A stretch of DNA of 35,441 nt, from the NCBI RefSeq assembly GCF_000331005.1, contig NZ_AEJB01000684.1, forward strand, positions 1 to 35,441. The letters run 5' to 3'. The DNA is from Streptomyces turgidiscabies Car8. GTDB taxonomy: Bacteria > Actinomycetota > Actinomycetes > Streptomycetales > Streptomycetaceae. This document shows positions 1-7,794 of the stretch, piece by piece (the first letter of the stretch is position 1; each line of letters begins with the position of its first letter). The notes beneath the pieces were generated by a model, which was not told the DNA's origin, did no database searches, and saw nothing but the letters and a program-made list of their open reading frames with translations. The position numbers and the translations under genes were made by a program.

Positions 1-279
1 ACCGAAACCGCTCCGGCCGGCAGCAACCTTGTGGTCTCGGCCGTGTACCAGGAGTCCGCCCGCAGCGTCTGGATCACCGCTCTCACGCCGTACAACGAGG
101 ACGAACCGCAGCAGACCAAGGTGCTGCACTGGAACGGCCGCACCTGGCGCGACGTCACCGGGCCCGTCGACGGCCTGTGGGCCGATGCGATCACCGGCGA
201 CGGCAAGGGCACCCTTCACTCACTGACGCACATCTACGACCGACGTACCTCTACGACGCGTCGAGCACCGTGCCCGTGA
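1..279 (+). pseudogene. C-terminal remnant of a beta-propeller-like or secreted protein, probably truncated
   Basis: Reading frame 1 is open from the left edge to a TGA at 277-279. It encodes about 92 residues, including a VLHWNGRTWRDVTGP segment of the kind found in secreted WD/galactose-oxidase-like repeats of actinobacteria. The last 13 or so residues (RRTSTTRRAPCP) look unlike a folded protein, and reading one frame over at about 240 gives the more natural TYLYDASSTVPV, so a frameshift near 240 is possible. The 3' end overlaps the convergent hydrolase gene by 29 bases. The N-terminal part lies outside the window. Function cannot be assigned. Confidence 0.4.
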
Positions 280-3040
280 ACTCGGGTCCGGGGATCGGCT
301 CCCCCGTCACCTCGTCGTAGTCGGCCACCCGCAGCCGTACCGACTCCTCCGGCTCGGCCACCGTGTCCGCCACCGTCGGCAGGCTCACGTCGGCGGTCAA
401 CTGTCCCGGCGGGACGGACACGAAGAGGTAGAGCCCGTCGATCTTGGACAACGGCCGCTCCGGCGACGGTGACTCACCGGTGGCGTCCGCCAGCCATGCC
501 GGGTCGACATCCTTGGTGGACAGTTCCGTACCGCCGGTGACCGGCAGCACCTCCAGGTAGGCGTACATGTCGGTGCGAGACGGCGCCGACAGCGTCGCGC
601 GCCAGGTCAGAGGCTTTCCCTCGGTGACCCGGTCCGCGACGGGGGTGATGGTGACGGTGGGCCGGGGATCGTCGTTCTCGATGTTCACCCCACCGCTGTA
701 CGAGCCGACGACCGCACCGCGCACCGCCTTCACGAACACGCTGCGCCAGACGTCGTAGTCGTACAGGGTGTCGCCCTTCACCGTCACCGGCACATCGATG
801 CTCTGCTCGCCGGGGCGCACCGTGACCAGCCGGCTCGTCATCGTGTCCGACCCGGGGTTCTGGGCGTAGAGGCGGACCGTGCCGCCTCCCTGCCCGGTGA
901 TCCGGACCGGTACCCGGTAGGTCCGGGTGCCGGAGTCGCCCTCCTTGACGGTCAGCCGTCCGAGGTCGACGCGCGGCAGCGCGGCCGGGCGCACCGCGGG
1001 TGTGCCGGGGCGCCAGCCCCACGTGTCGATCAGCAGGGCCTGTCCCGCACGGCTGCGCGGGGTCAGCTCCACGCTCCGCACCTTGCGCAGATCGACCCCG
1101 GCCCGAGCGGCGGCGGACAGCGGTACGCGGACCTCCCGGGCCCAGTACGAAGCCGTCCGGTTGCTGCCGGGCAGTCCGTCCACGCGGACCCGGCCGAGCG
1201 TGGCGCGCTTGCCGGCGGTGTCGGTGACGGACACGTCCAGCTGCGTCCCGGTGGTGTTCGGGGGCACGACGACGCGCAGGGCGAGGGCCTTGGCGCCGCC
1301 GAGGGACACCGGTCGCCCGGGAGTCACCCGTACCGCGGTACCGGGCTGCGACCACTTGACGGCGACCGCTCGGCGGCCGACCTCCCGCTCCGTCGCCCAG
1401 CTCGCGAAGTGCGGGGACTGACCGGCGTCCGGGGCCAGACACCTGACCGAGGGACGGTCGTCCACGGCCGAGCACAGCCGTCCGCCGCCGCCCTGCACGG
1501 TCACCGCGCCGTCCGGCAGGATGCCGGCCGAACGGTTTCCGCCCACCGCGTGCGTGAGGACGCGCGCCGGGTCGGCGGACGGCGCCCGCAGACCGGAGCC
1601 GTCGAGCAGCGGACGGACCCGGTCGTCACCCGCGACGAACAGCCGGGCCGCCGCCGCGATGTAGGAGGCGCCCGCCTTGTGCTGCTGGTCGGGGGTAAGC
1701 CGGGTCCTCGTGCCCACGTCGCACACCGGGTCCCGGTCGGTCGGGTCCGAGTAGAAGTCGTCGTCCGCCGGTGCCTGCGCCTGCCCCGGCGTCCACTCGG
1801 TGTTGAAGTAGTTGTGGTTGGCGCCGATCACGTAGACCGCGCTGTGCAGGGCGGTGCCACTGCTGATCCCGCGGGTGCCGTCAACGGCCAACTCGCCCTG
1901 GAGGTCGGACACATCGCCGTCGCAGCCGGGCAGGATCGTCATCGACGGCACGTCGGCGACCGGGTTCTGCCCGAAGATCGTCGGACCGACGAGGACGGTG
2001 CCCCGGATGTTCCAGCGCAACGGACCGGGGGCCCCGTCCTGGTCGGCCGGCGGCCGGTACAGGCTGTCCATCGCGGCGCGGTTGACACCCTCGCCGCCGC
2101 GCGAGTGGCCGACCAGCAGCACCCGCGAGAGGTCGGCGGGCGGGGCGGTCCGTACGATCGCCGGTGCCGAGGGCCGGTTAGTGCCCCAGTCCGCCCAGCG
2201 GGCGAGATGCCGCCGGACGAGCGAGGAGCGGGCCTGGGCCCCGGCGTCCTCGAGTTCCGAGTCCTGGGCGTTGATGCCGTTGGCGGAGATCGACACCGTC
2301 ACATAGCCCTGGGACGCCAGGAGTTTCTGGTCGCGCAGATATCCCCGGTAGCTCGGGATCTGCTTCTCACCGGCCGGGCAGGGCCAGGCGCCGTCGACAT
2401 CGGTGCTGCCGGGCTTGTAGCAGGTGGAGTGGCGTCCGTGCAGGAACAGGGCGAGAGGCCTGCGGCCGGTGGCCCCGGTCGGGGCGACCACCACGGCCTT
2501 CATCTCCACCGGCACGGGCATCCCGGGCAGCTTCACCGAGTCGAGCGTGTACTCGCCCGAGACCGTACGGTACGAGCCCGGCTTGCCGGGGTCCACGGGG
2601 TTGGCCGGCGCCGCGGCGGGCGGAGCGACGGCGGCACGGCGCCCGTCCGGGACCGCCGCGATTCCCGCCGCGTCCAACCGGCGTCCACCGGCCCGCACTT
2701 GAAGGTCCTCGAACGCCTTGGCCCCCTTGAGGTCGCTGACCTTCAGTGCCTCCTCCAGCGACAGCCGGAACGTCCGGCCGTCCCGCGCGGCCAGGGGCCG
2801 CCCGAGCAACTGGCCGCCCGCGTAGAACTCGACGCGCGCGTCACCCATCGGCACCGGCCTGCCGGAGCGCCAGACGAGCTGCCGGTCCGCACCTTCACCG
2901 GTGAACGTCCAGCCCGAGGGCAGTTGTTGGGCCGCGACCTCAGCCCTGGCCGGCTGCTGCGCCTGCGCCCATCCTGGCGATCCTCCCACCACGGCGAGTA
3001 CCGCCGCAGCGGTGACCCATATTCGCCCGGCACGTAGCAA
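251..3040 (-). CDS. Secreted alpha/beta-hydrolase with C-terminal Calx-beta-like domains
   Basis: A 929-residue exported protein. Residues 1-28 form a signal peptide (hydrophobic WVTAAAVLAVVGG, then AQAQ). A hydrolase fold follows: an oxyanion-strand segment LALFLHGRHS (about 196-205), the nucleophile elbow GHSRGG at 311-316 with Ser313, an acidic PGCDGD segment at 371-376 and a candidate catalytic His in GANHNYF (about 409). The C-terminal third (about 700-929) holds two Calx-beta-like modules (VKEGDSGTRTYRVPV and VTEGKPLTWRATL). The start is TTG, chosen because a strong AGAGGAGAG ribosome site lies 6 bases upstream and the signal peptide begins directly there. The substrate is unknown; an esterase or lipase/cutinase-like role on large extracellular substrates is possible. 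It is transcribed alone, convergent with the left-edge fragment. Confidence 0.85.
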   Translation of the reverse strand: MLRAGRIWVTAAAVLAVVGGSPGWAQAQQPARAEVAAQQLPSGWTFTGEGADRQLVWRSGRPVPMGDARVEFYAGGQLLGRPLAARDGRTFRLSLEEALKVSDLKGAKAFEDLQVRAGGRRLDAAGIAAVPDGRRAAVAPPAAAPANPVDPGKPGSYRTVSGEYTLDSVKLPGMPVPVEMKAVVVAPTGATGRRPLALFLHGRHSTCYKPGSTDVDGAWPCPAGEKQIPSYRGYLRDQKLLASQGYVTVSISANGINAQDSELEDAGAQARSSLVRRHLARWADWGTNRPSAPAIVRTAPPADLSRVLLVGHSRGGEGVNRAAMDSLYRPPADQDGAPGPLRWNIRGTVLVGPTIFGQNPVADVPSMTILPGCDGDVSDLQGELAVDGTRGISSGTALHSAVYVIGANHNYFNTEWTPGQAQAPADDDFYSDPTDRDPVCDVGTRTRLTPDQQHKAGASYIAAAARLFVAGDDRVRPLLDGSGLRAPSADPARVLTHAVGGNRSAGILPDGAVTVQGGGGRLCSAVDDRPSVRCLAPDAGQSPHFASWATEREVGRRAVAVKWSQPGTAVRVTPGRPVSLGGAKALALRVVVPPNTTGTQLDVSVTDTAGKRATLGRVRVDGLPGSNRTASYWAREVRVPLSAAARAGVDLRKVRSVELTPRSRAGQALLIDTWGWRPGTPAVRPAALPRVDLGRLTVKEGDSGTRTYRVPVRITGQGGGTVRLYAQNPGSDTMTSRLVTVRPGEQSIDVPVTVKGDTLYDYDVWRSVFVKAVRGAVVGSYSGGVNIENDDPRPTVTITPVADRVTEGKPLTWRATLSAPSRTDMYAYLEVLPVTGGTELSTKDVDPAWLADATGESPSPERPLSKIDGLYLFVSVPPGQLTADVSLPTVADTVAEPEESVRLRVADYDEVTGEPIPGPEFTGTVLDAS

Positions 3041-3224
3041 TGCTCTCTCCTCTGGCCCTTGCTCAGGAGCCCCCGGTCTTCCGAAGGGCCCCTCTCAGCT
3101 CGGAGGACGGGCTCAGGCACCTGTGGGTTGCCTGTGGAGGAGGATCAATGGACGTGCGTGTCGCGGGGGTTGGGGAAGCGGGGGAGGAGAGTCCCCTCAG
3201 TGCGCCCTCAGGTTTGACGGAGTA

Positions 3225-3635
3225 TCAGATCCAGGCCCGGTACGGCTCGTCCAGCAACTGGAACACCGGCTCGCCGCGGACCGGGTCCTTCGCCATGGCC
3301 AGCCGGACCCTGTCCCCGCCGTGGATGCCGATGGCGGGGCCCATCACCCGGCCTCGTACGACGAAGCCCTCGGCCATCTCGACCAGTGACACATTGCGTG
3401 CGGCCGGGGTGTTCCGGTTGACCACGGTGGCGTGCCGGACCGTGCCCGTGCCCTCGCTGCGCTCCATGCGCAGGTCGCTGCCCGCGCAGACCGGGCACAG
3501 CAGCCGGTGGTACATCGCGGTGGCGCACCAGCCGCAGCGCTGGAAGACCAGGGTGTTCGTGTCGGCCGGTGCGTCGAGCAGGCCTGTGGCGGAACCTGCG
3601 CCCATCGGACGCGTGGCGCCTAGTGAGTGGTACAC
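3225..3635 (-). CDS. DUF35 / OB-fold zinc-ribbon protein
   Basis: A 136-residue protein with an N-terminal rubredoxin-like zinc ribbon (Cys34-x2-Cys37 and Cys47-x2-Cys50) followed by an OB fold with the typical FVVRGRVMGPAIGIHGGDRVRL stretch split over two strands (about 90-115). In this family the protein usually binds acyl-CoA as partner of a thiolase or of a MaoC/ChsH-type hydratase or aldolase; no such partner is next to it here. The GTG start has AGGGAG 6 bases upstream. A candidate promoter (-35 TTTACG at 3724-3729, -10 TACCCT at 3701-3706, spacer 17) lies upstream, with a TetR-type operator inside the spacer, so control by the adjacent TetR is likely. Confidence 0.8.
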   Translation of the reverse strand: MYHSLGATRPMGAGSATGLLDAPADTNTLVFQRCGWCATAMYHRLLCPVCAGSDLRMERSEGTGTVRHATVVNRNTPAARNVSLVEMAEGFVVRGRVMGPAIGIHGGDRVRLAMAKDPVRGEPVFQLLDEPYRAWI

Positions 3636-3707
3636 GGTGTCTCCCTGCGCTCGGCCTGAATCCGAAGTGCGCGGTTCGCCGTGCCACCGTGCACGGCCTC
3701 AGGGTAT

Positions 3708-3720
3708 GGCACTCAGTGTC
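3708..3720. promoter_or_regulatory. Candidate TetR operator, DUF35 promoter
   Basis: GGCACT-C-AGTGTC is a 13-bp near-palindrome (5 of 6 arm pairs). It falls wholly within the 17-bp spacer between -35 TTTACG (3724-3729) and -10 TACCCT (3701-3706) of the leftward DUF35 gene, a position where a bound repressor would block RNA polymerase. The same motif occurs twice in front of the neighbouring TetR gene. Confidence 0.6.
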
Positions 3721-3743
3721 ATGCGTAAAGGCACTGCGTACCC

Positions 3744-4454
3744 TCAATTTTCGCGCGGGGACCTCAGTACGGACTCGATCTCCTGGACGACCCGCCACAT
3801 CGGCGCCCCGCGCCGCGAGACGACGACCACCACGTCGTCGGAGCCGGGCTCGGAGCCGGGCTCGGTCTCTTCCGGGGGTGTGGGCGGGGTGCCGAACGCG
3901 GACTTCACGTAATTCAGGGCGTGATCGACGGCCGTGGTGGCGTCTCCGTGTCCGTCCGAGCGCAGCCAGGAGCGCAGCGCGTTGTTGTGGGCCGCGACGA
4001 CGGCCGCCGCGATCACGTCGGCCTGGAGCGTCCCGTCGGGCCGGCCGGCGAAACGCTCACGCAGATACGCGGCCAGGGCACGCTCGTACCGCCAGACCAC
4101 CGACAGTTCGGAGGCGCGCAGCCCGGGGACCTTCTTGGTGAGCCGGTAGCGCTGGACGGAGAAGGCCGGGTTCTCGGCGTACATGAGCAGCACCATGCGG
4201 GCGGCGGCGCACACCCGCCCGACCGGTTCCGCGTCCTCGGCGCTGTCGGCCAGGTATGCCGTCATGTCGGCCAGGCACCGCTCGTGGTCGGGGAAGACCA
4301 CGTCCTCCTTGGACGGGAAGTAGCGGAAGAACGATCGCCGCCCGACCCCGGCCAGCGCCACGATGTCGTCCACGGTGGTCTGCTCGTAGCCCCGCTCCAG
4401 GAACAGCTGGAAGGCCGCCGCGACCAGGGCGTCCCGCATGGGCGGTTTGGTCAT
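3744..4454 (-). CDS. TetR-family transcriptional regulator
   Basis: A 236-residue protein when started at ATG 4454 (MTKPPMRDALV). A longer in-frame ATG at 4505 would run through the operator, so I prefer the inner start; no strong ribosome site is visible at either. The N-terminal TetR helix-turn-helix covers residues 5-52 (AAAFQLFLERGYEQTTVDDI, then VGRRSFFRYFPSKED). The C-terminal half is a ligand-binding, MftR-like helical domain without a recognisable ligand signature. Two operator-like palindromes lie just upstream and a third precedes the DUF35 gene, which suggests autoregulation and control of DUF35. It sits 88 bases downstream of the P450 gene on the same strand, so read-through from that operon is also possible. 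Confidence 0.88.
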   Translation of the reverse strand: MTKPPMRDALVAAAFQLFLERGYEQTTVDDIVALAGVGRRSFFRYFPSKEDVVFPDHERCLADMTAYLADSAEDAEPVGRVCAAARMVLLMYAENPAFSVQRYRLTKKVPGLRASELSVVWRYERALAAYLRERFAGRPDGTLQADVIAAAVVAAHNNALRSWLRSDGHGDATTAVDHALNYVKSAFGTPPTPPEETEPGSEPGSDDVVVVVSRRGAPMWRVVQEIESVLRSPREN

Positions 4455-4486
4455 GGTCGGGAAACTAGCATCCGGACGGGGCTGAT

Positions 4487-4522
4487 GGCACTCAGTGCGC
4501 TCCATGTGGGGAACTGAGTGCC
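4487..4522. promoter_or_regulatory. Tandem TetR operators upstream of the TetR gene
   Basis: Two 13-bp near-palindromes, GGCACT-C-AGTGCG (4487-4499) and GGAACT-G-AGTGCC (4510-4522), have centres 23 bp apart, close to two helical turns. Seen together, their outer arms form a perfect 10-bp inverted repeat, GGCACTCAGT (4487-4496) and ACTGAGTGCC (4513-4522). They lie 33-68 bases upstream of the TetR start. The match to the site at 3708 supports a shared regulator. Confidence 0.65.
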
Positions 4523-4542
4523 CTCCGGATTGGCCGGGTGCC

Positions 4543-5829
4543 TCACGCGAGGGTTACCTCCACCGGCAGCTTCTTGATCCCGTTGACGAAGTTCGAGCGC
4601 ACGCGGGGAACCTCCCCCGTCAGCCGGATGTCCGCGAGGCGCGGGATCAGCTCCTCGAACATGATCCGGATCTCGGTGCGGGCGAGAAGGTTGCCCAGGC
4701 ACAGGTGCGGACTGCCCTTGCCGAAGGTGACGTGGTCGTTGTCCGTGCGGGCGACGTCGAAGTCGTACGGGTTGCCGAAGACCGCCTCGTCGCGGTTGCC
4801 GGAGGCGTACCACATGACGACCTTGTCACCCTCCCTGACCTGCTTGCCCCCCAGCTCGACGTCCCGGGTCGCCGTGCGCCGGAAGTGGTAGACGGGGGAC
4901 GCCCAGCGCAGGAACTCCTCGACCGCCGTCGGGATCAGCGACGGGTCGTCCTTCAGCCGGGCGAGCTGCTCGGGATGCTGGAGGAGGGCCAGCATGGAGT
5001 GGGTGATGGTGTGCCGGGTGGTCTCGTTGCCGGCGACCACCAGCAGCAGGAAGTAGTTGTCGAAGTCCTGGGCGGACAGCGGCACTCCGTCGCGCGGGGT
5101 GGTGTTGACGAGCTTCGAGACGAGGTCGGTGCCTTCGCCGCCGCGCCGCTGCCTGGCCAACTCCCGTCCGTACTCGAAGACTTCGAGGGACGCGGGGGAG
5201 CGGAAGGGCAGGTCGCGGTACTTCTCGCTCTCCGCGCTGTGCAGCAGTACGTCGGCGTAGTCGGGGTCGGTGTTGCCGATGATCCGGTTGCCCCAGTCGA
5301 TGAGCTGCTGGTTGTCCGTGGGCGGAACGTCGAGCAGTCGGGCCAGGACGTTGATCGGGAAGTCGGCGGAGACCTCCTTCACGAAGTCGAAACTCCCCTT
5401 GGCCAGCGCCGCGTCCAGGGTCTGCGCGGTCAGCCCGCGCAGGAAGTCGGTGTAGCTGTTGATGACGCCCGCGCCGAACTGCCGCTGGATCACGCTGCGC
5501 AGGGCGCGGTGCCGCACCCCGTCCAGCTCCAGGATCGAGGCGCGCTTCTTGATCTGGTCCTCGTCGACCTCTTCGAGGTTCACGAACTTCGTGGACGTGA
5601 AGGTCTCCGCGTCACGGTCGACGCGCGCGATGTCCGCGTGCCGGGTCACCGCCCAGAAACCGGAGTTGGGCGCCTCCTCCGGCTGCCAGTGCACCGGGTC
5701 CTCGTGACGCAGGGTGTGGAACATCCGCCAGGGGGTCACCCCGTCGGTGAAGTTGTCGAGGTCGGCGAGGTCGACGGCGTCGAGGGGGAGTGGCTCTTGG
5801 GCGGCGGACGCAGGCAGGGTCTCGGTCAT
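4543..5829 (-). CDS. Cytochrome P450 monooxygenase
   Basis: A 428-residue soluble bacterial P450 with all hallmarks: I-helix oxygen-binding AGNETTR (266-272), K-helix ExxR (Glu305-Arg308), and the haem loop FGKGSPHLCLG with ligand Cys377. The C-terminal RSNFVNGIKKLPV stretch and the YASGNRDEAVF segment resemble the CYP124/125/142 group, whose known members hydroxylate terpenoid or steroid side chains, but that does not fix the substrate. It begins 52 bases after the ligase gene on the same strand, with GGAG 6 bases before the ATG. The electron partners (ferredoxin and reductase) are encoded divergently a few kb away, so the window holds a complete class I system. Small-amine P450s such as those for morpholine and piperidine are reported near a GS-like gene and a [3Fe-4S] ferredoxin in mycobacteria; I recall this from the literature and have not checked it. 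Confidence 0.93.
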   Translation of the reverse strand: MTETLPASAAQEPLPLDAVDLADLDNFTDGVTPWRMFHTLRHEDPVHWQPEEAPNSGFWAVTRHADIARVDRDAETFTSTKFVNLEEVDEDQIKKRASILELDGVRHRALRSVIQRQFGAGVINSYTDFLRGLTAQTLDAALAKGSFDFVKEVSADFPINVLARLLDVPPTDNQQLIDWGNRIIGNTDPDYADVLLHSAESEKYRDLPFRSPASLEVFEYGRELARQRRGGEGTDLVSKLVNTTPRDGVPLSAQDFDNYFLLLVVAGNETTRHTITHSMLALLQHPEQLARLKDDPSLIPTAVEEFLRWASPVYHFRRTATRDVELGGKQVREGDKVVMWYASGNRDEAVFGNPYDFDVARTDNDHVTFGKGSPHLCLGNLLARTEIRIMFEELIPRLADIRLTGEVPRVRSNFVNGIKKLPVEVTLA

Positions 5830-5881
5830 CGAAGGCTCCAGGAGGGCTTGCGGAAGCGATCAGTGGTACGGGAGAGGGCGC

Positions 5882-7252
5882 TCAGAGGTGGTACGCGTAC
5901 TCCGTGAACTCCCAGTCGGTGACGTGCCGTCCGAAGCGTTCGACCTCGTCGCGCTTGTACGAGAGGAAGGAGGCGACGAAGTCCTTGCCGAGCACCTCGG
6001 TCAGGGCGGTGTCCGCCTCCAGGGCGTCGAGCGCGGCCGTCAGGCTCATCGGCAGCACGGCGGACCTGTCGGTGTCGTAGCCGTAGCCCTCCAGTGGGGC
6101 CGCCGGCTCCTGACCGGCGAGCACGCCGAGCAGCGCGGCGGCCACAGCGCCGGCGATCGCGAGGTAGGGGTTGGCGCTGGCGTCGCCGAGCCGCAGTTCG
6201 AGCCGGGCCCCGGCACCGCGCTCCGGCGGCACCCGGACCATGGCGCTGCGGTTGTCGAGGCCCCAGTCGATCAGCCACGGGGCGAGGGTGTCGGGGCCGA
6301 AGCGCTTGTACGAGTTCACGGTCGGGTTGAGGAGCGCGGCGAGGGCGGGCGCGTGGGCGAGGAGACCGGCCGTCGCGTGCCGCGCCGTGGCGGACAGCCC
6401 GTACGGGCCTGAGGGGTCGTCGAAGAGATTGCGCGCGCCGCCTTCTCCCTCGGGGTCCGAGTCGCAGGAGAGGTGGAGGTGGAAGCCGGAGCCGCCCGCG
6501 TCGTTGAAGGGCTTCGCCATGAAGGTGGCGAGCCGGCCCTCCTTGCGGGCCAGTTCCTTGATCGCGGCCTTGAACCGGAAGGCCCGGTCGGCCGCCGACA
6601 TGGCCTCCGAGTGCAGCAGGTTGATCTCGAACTGCCCGCCGTCGAACTCGTGGTTGCCGCTGAGCACGCCGACGTTCAGATCGCGTACGTGACGCAGGGT
6701 GCGCAGGAGATGGTTGTCGGGGTCGGCGCGCAGACCGGCCGTGTAGACGACCCCCGGGTCCCGGTTGTACCGCTGCCAGCCGCTCGCGCCACCCGGTGCG
6801 GGATCGCACAGGAAGTACTCCAGTTCGGGCCCGACAACAGGCCGCAGCCCGTGCTCGGCACACCGGTCGAGGACGGCGCGGAGCAGATCGCGGGGCGACT
6901 CGGGCGCGGGTGAGCCGGTCGCCGGGTCGACGACGTCGCCGAGGCAGACCGCGACGCCGGGCTCCCAGGGCAGGGCGACGAGGGTGGCGAGATCGGGCCG
7001 TACGCAGATGTCGGGCAGTCCCGCGTCCAGGCCGCCGCTGACCGGGACCACATCACCCTGGGGGCTGGTGTGGTAGACGGCCCGGCAGAAGGCGAGTCCG
7101 TGCTCGCAGGCGCGCGGCAGTTCGTCGAGCAGGACGTCGCGGCCGCGGTCCGTGCCGATGAGGTCGGGATAGACCACCCGGACCACGTCGATCCCCTCGG
7201 CGGCGAGCCGCTCCATGTGCCGGCGGACTTCTGGAAGGTCGATTGCGCTCAC
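5882..7252 (-). CDS. Glutamine synthetase-like gamma-glutamyl-amine ligase
   Basis: A 456-residue member of the glutamine synthetase fold (PuuA/GlnA3/GlnA4-like group), which joins glutamate to an amine using ATP. Visible motifs: GPELEYF (141-147) with metal-binding glutamates, NHEFDGGQFEINL (200-212), FMAKPFNDAGGSGFHLH (244-260) with the ATP/metal site His258, and an arginine-bearing NSYKRFGP and NRSAMVRVP region. The start is GTG 7252 (VSAIDLPEVRR), with GAGGAG 6 bases upstream; an upstream TTG at 7375 gives an unlikely basic leader and lies in the operator. Its neighbours (PuuC- and PuuD-like enzymes, permease, P450) argue for a catabolic gamma-glutamylating enzyme rather than nitrogen assimilation. 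GS-like ligases also start aniline and isopropylamine breakdown. The amine substrate is not known. Confidence 0.9.
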   Translation of the reverse strand: MSAIDLPEVRRHMERLAAEGIDVVRVVYPDLIGTDRGRDVLLDELPRACEHGLAFCRAVYHTSPQGDVVPVSGGLDAGLPDICVRPDLATLVALPWEPGVAVCLGDVVDPATGSPAPESPRDLLRAVLDRCAEHGLRPVVGPELEYFLCDPAPGGASGWQRYNRDPGVVYTAGLRADPDNHLLRTLRHVRDLNVGVLSGNHEFDGGQFEINLLHSEAMSAADRAFRFKAAIKELARKEGRLATFMAKPFNDAGGSGFHLHLSCDSDPEGEGGARNLFDDPSGPYGLSATARHATAGLLAHAPALAALLNPTVNSYKRFGPDTLAPWLIDWGLDNRSAMVRVPPERGAGARLELRLGDASANPYLAIAGAVAAALLGVLAGQEPAAPLEGYGYDTDRSAVLPMSLTAALDALEADTALTEVLGKDFVASFLSYKRDEVERFGRHVTDWEFTEYAYHL

Positions 7253-7363
7253 CGTTGTCTCCTCGGGCGGACGTCGGGTACCTCCGGAACGGGGGTCCGG
7301 GAGGCGGGTGGCGTGGGGAGTGCGGCCGGGGCGCGTGGAACGGGCGGACATCCCGGGCTCGTT

Positions 7364-7377
7364 GTTTGAGGCCAAAC
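7364..7377 (-). promoter_or_regulatory. Candidate operator at the ligase promoter
   Basis: On the plus strand GTTTGAGGCCAAAC; arms GTTTG and CAAAC are separated by 4 bases. Read on the minus strand it directly follows a candidate promoter, -35 TTGCGG and -10 TACCGT with a 17-base spacer, so it covers the predicted transcription start of the ligase-P450 operon. It matches the motif at 7471, 13954 and 23770, sharing GCCAAACG. Confidence 0.65.
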
Positions 7378-7423
7378 GGTATGGAGGAGTGACCTGTCCC
7401 GCAAGGGGGTCGGGGAAAGAATT

Positions 7424-7437
7424 TATCCATCCGGATA
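7424..7437. promoter_or_regulatory. Inverted repeat in the divergent promoter region
   Basis: TATCC-ATCC-GGATA lies midway between the leftward ligase promoter and the rightward ferredoxin promoter, just upstream of the ferredoxin -35. The piece CGGATAG recurs at 13923-13929 upstream of the permease. It could be an activator site; the evidence is weak. Confidence 0.3.
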
Positions 7438-7441
7438 GCTA

Positions 7442-7484
7442 TTGACCAGACTCCGACCGCTTCCTATCTTGTTTGAAGCCAAAC
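7442..7484 (+). promoter_or_regulatory. Ferredoxin-operon promoter with overlapping operator
   Basis: -35 TTGACC (7442-7447), a 17-base spacer and -10 TATCTT (7465-7470) form a good housekeeping-type promoter. The operator motif GTTTGAAGCCAAAC occupies 7471-7484, right at the expected start of transcription, a typical repressor position. The untranslated leader before the ferredoxin ATG would be about 125 bases and includes a marked pyrimidine-rich run (about 7548-7575) without obvious structure. Confidence 0.7.
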
Positions 7485-7604
7485 GAGTCAGGGGTCGGGT
7501 CACCGCCCCCTTTGGCCGGGGGCCCGGTCCGACAACGGTCGGGCCCCTCCTCTCCACCCCTCCCTCCCCCCGTTCCGACGCCCTCACCACCAGGAGGACC
7601 GGCC

Positions 7605-7793
7605 ATGAAGGTCGTCGTCGACATGAACAAGTGCCAGGACCACGGCCAGTGCGTCTTCGCGGCACCCGACGTCTTCTCGATGTACGACGGCGGTCACCTG
7701 CTGTACGTCTCCGACCCCGACGACGCGCTGCGCGACGAGGTCGAGGAGGCCGCGGACGTCTGCCCGCTCCAGGCCATCCGGATCGAGGACTGA
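7605..7793 (+). CDS. [3Fe-4S] ferredoxin, P450 redox partner
   Basis: A 62-residue ferredoxin with the single-cluster pattern Cys10-x2-His13-x2-Cys16 and Cys53-Pro54. Having His in place of the second cysteine is typical of [3Fe-4S] ferredoxins that pass electrons to actinobacterial P450s. AGGAGG (7592-7597) lies 7 bases before the ATG. It is the first gene of a rightward operon and is followed after one base by its reductase. It presumably serves the P450 at 4543-5829, which is in the divergent transcription unit under the same operator motif. Confidence 0.93.
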   Translation: MKVVVDMNKCQDHGQCVFAAPDVFSMYDGGHLLYVSDPDDALRDEVEEAADVCPLQAIRIED

Positions 7794-7794
7794 C

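Noticed and set aside
1409..3037. Open frame antisense to the secreted hydrolase (542 codons)
   Set aside because: Arg/Gly-rich with no motif, and the hydrolase has a signal peptide, nucleophile elbow and ribosome site.
4495..5907. Long open frame antisense to the P450 gene (470 codons)
   Set aside because: It mirrors a gene with complete P450 motifs, has no recognisable domain and is a typical by-product of GC-rich codon bias.
7253..7375. N-terminal extension of the GS-like ligase from a TTG start
   Set aside because: The extension is basic and unstructured, overlaps the operator and lacks a ribosome site; GTG 7252 has a near-perfect one.
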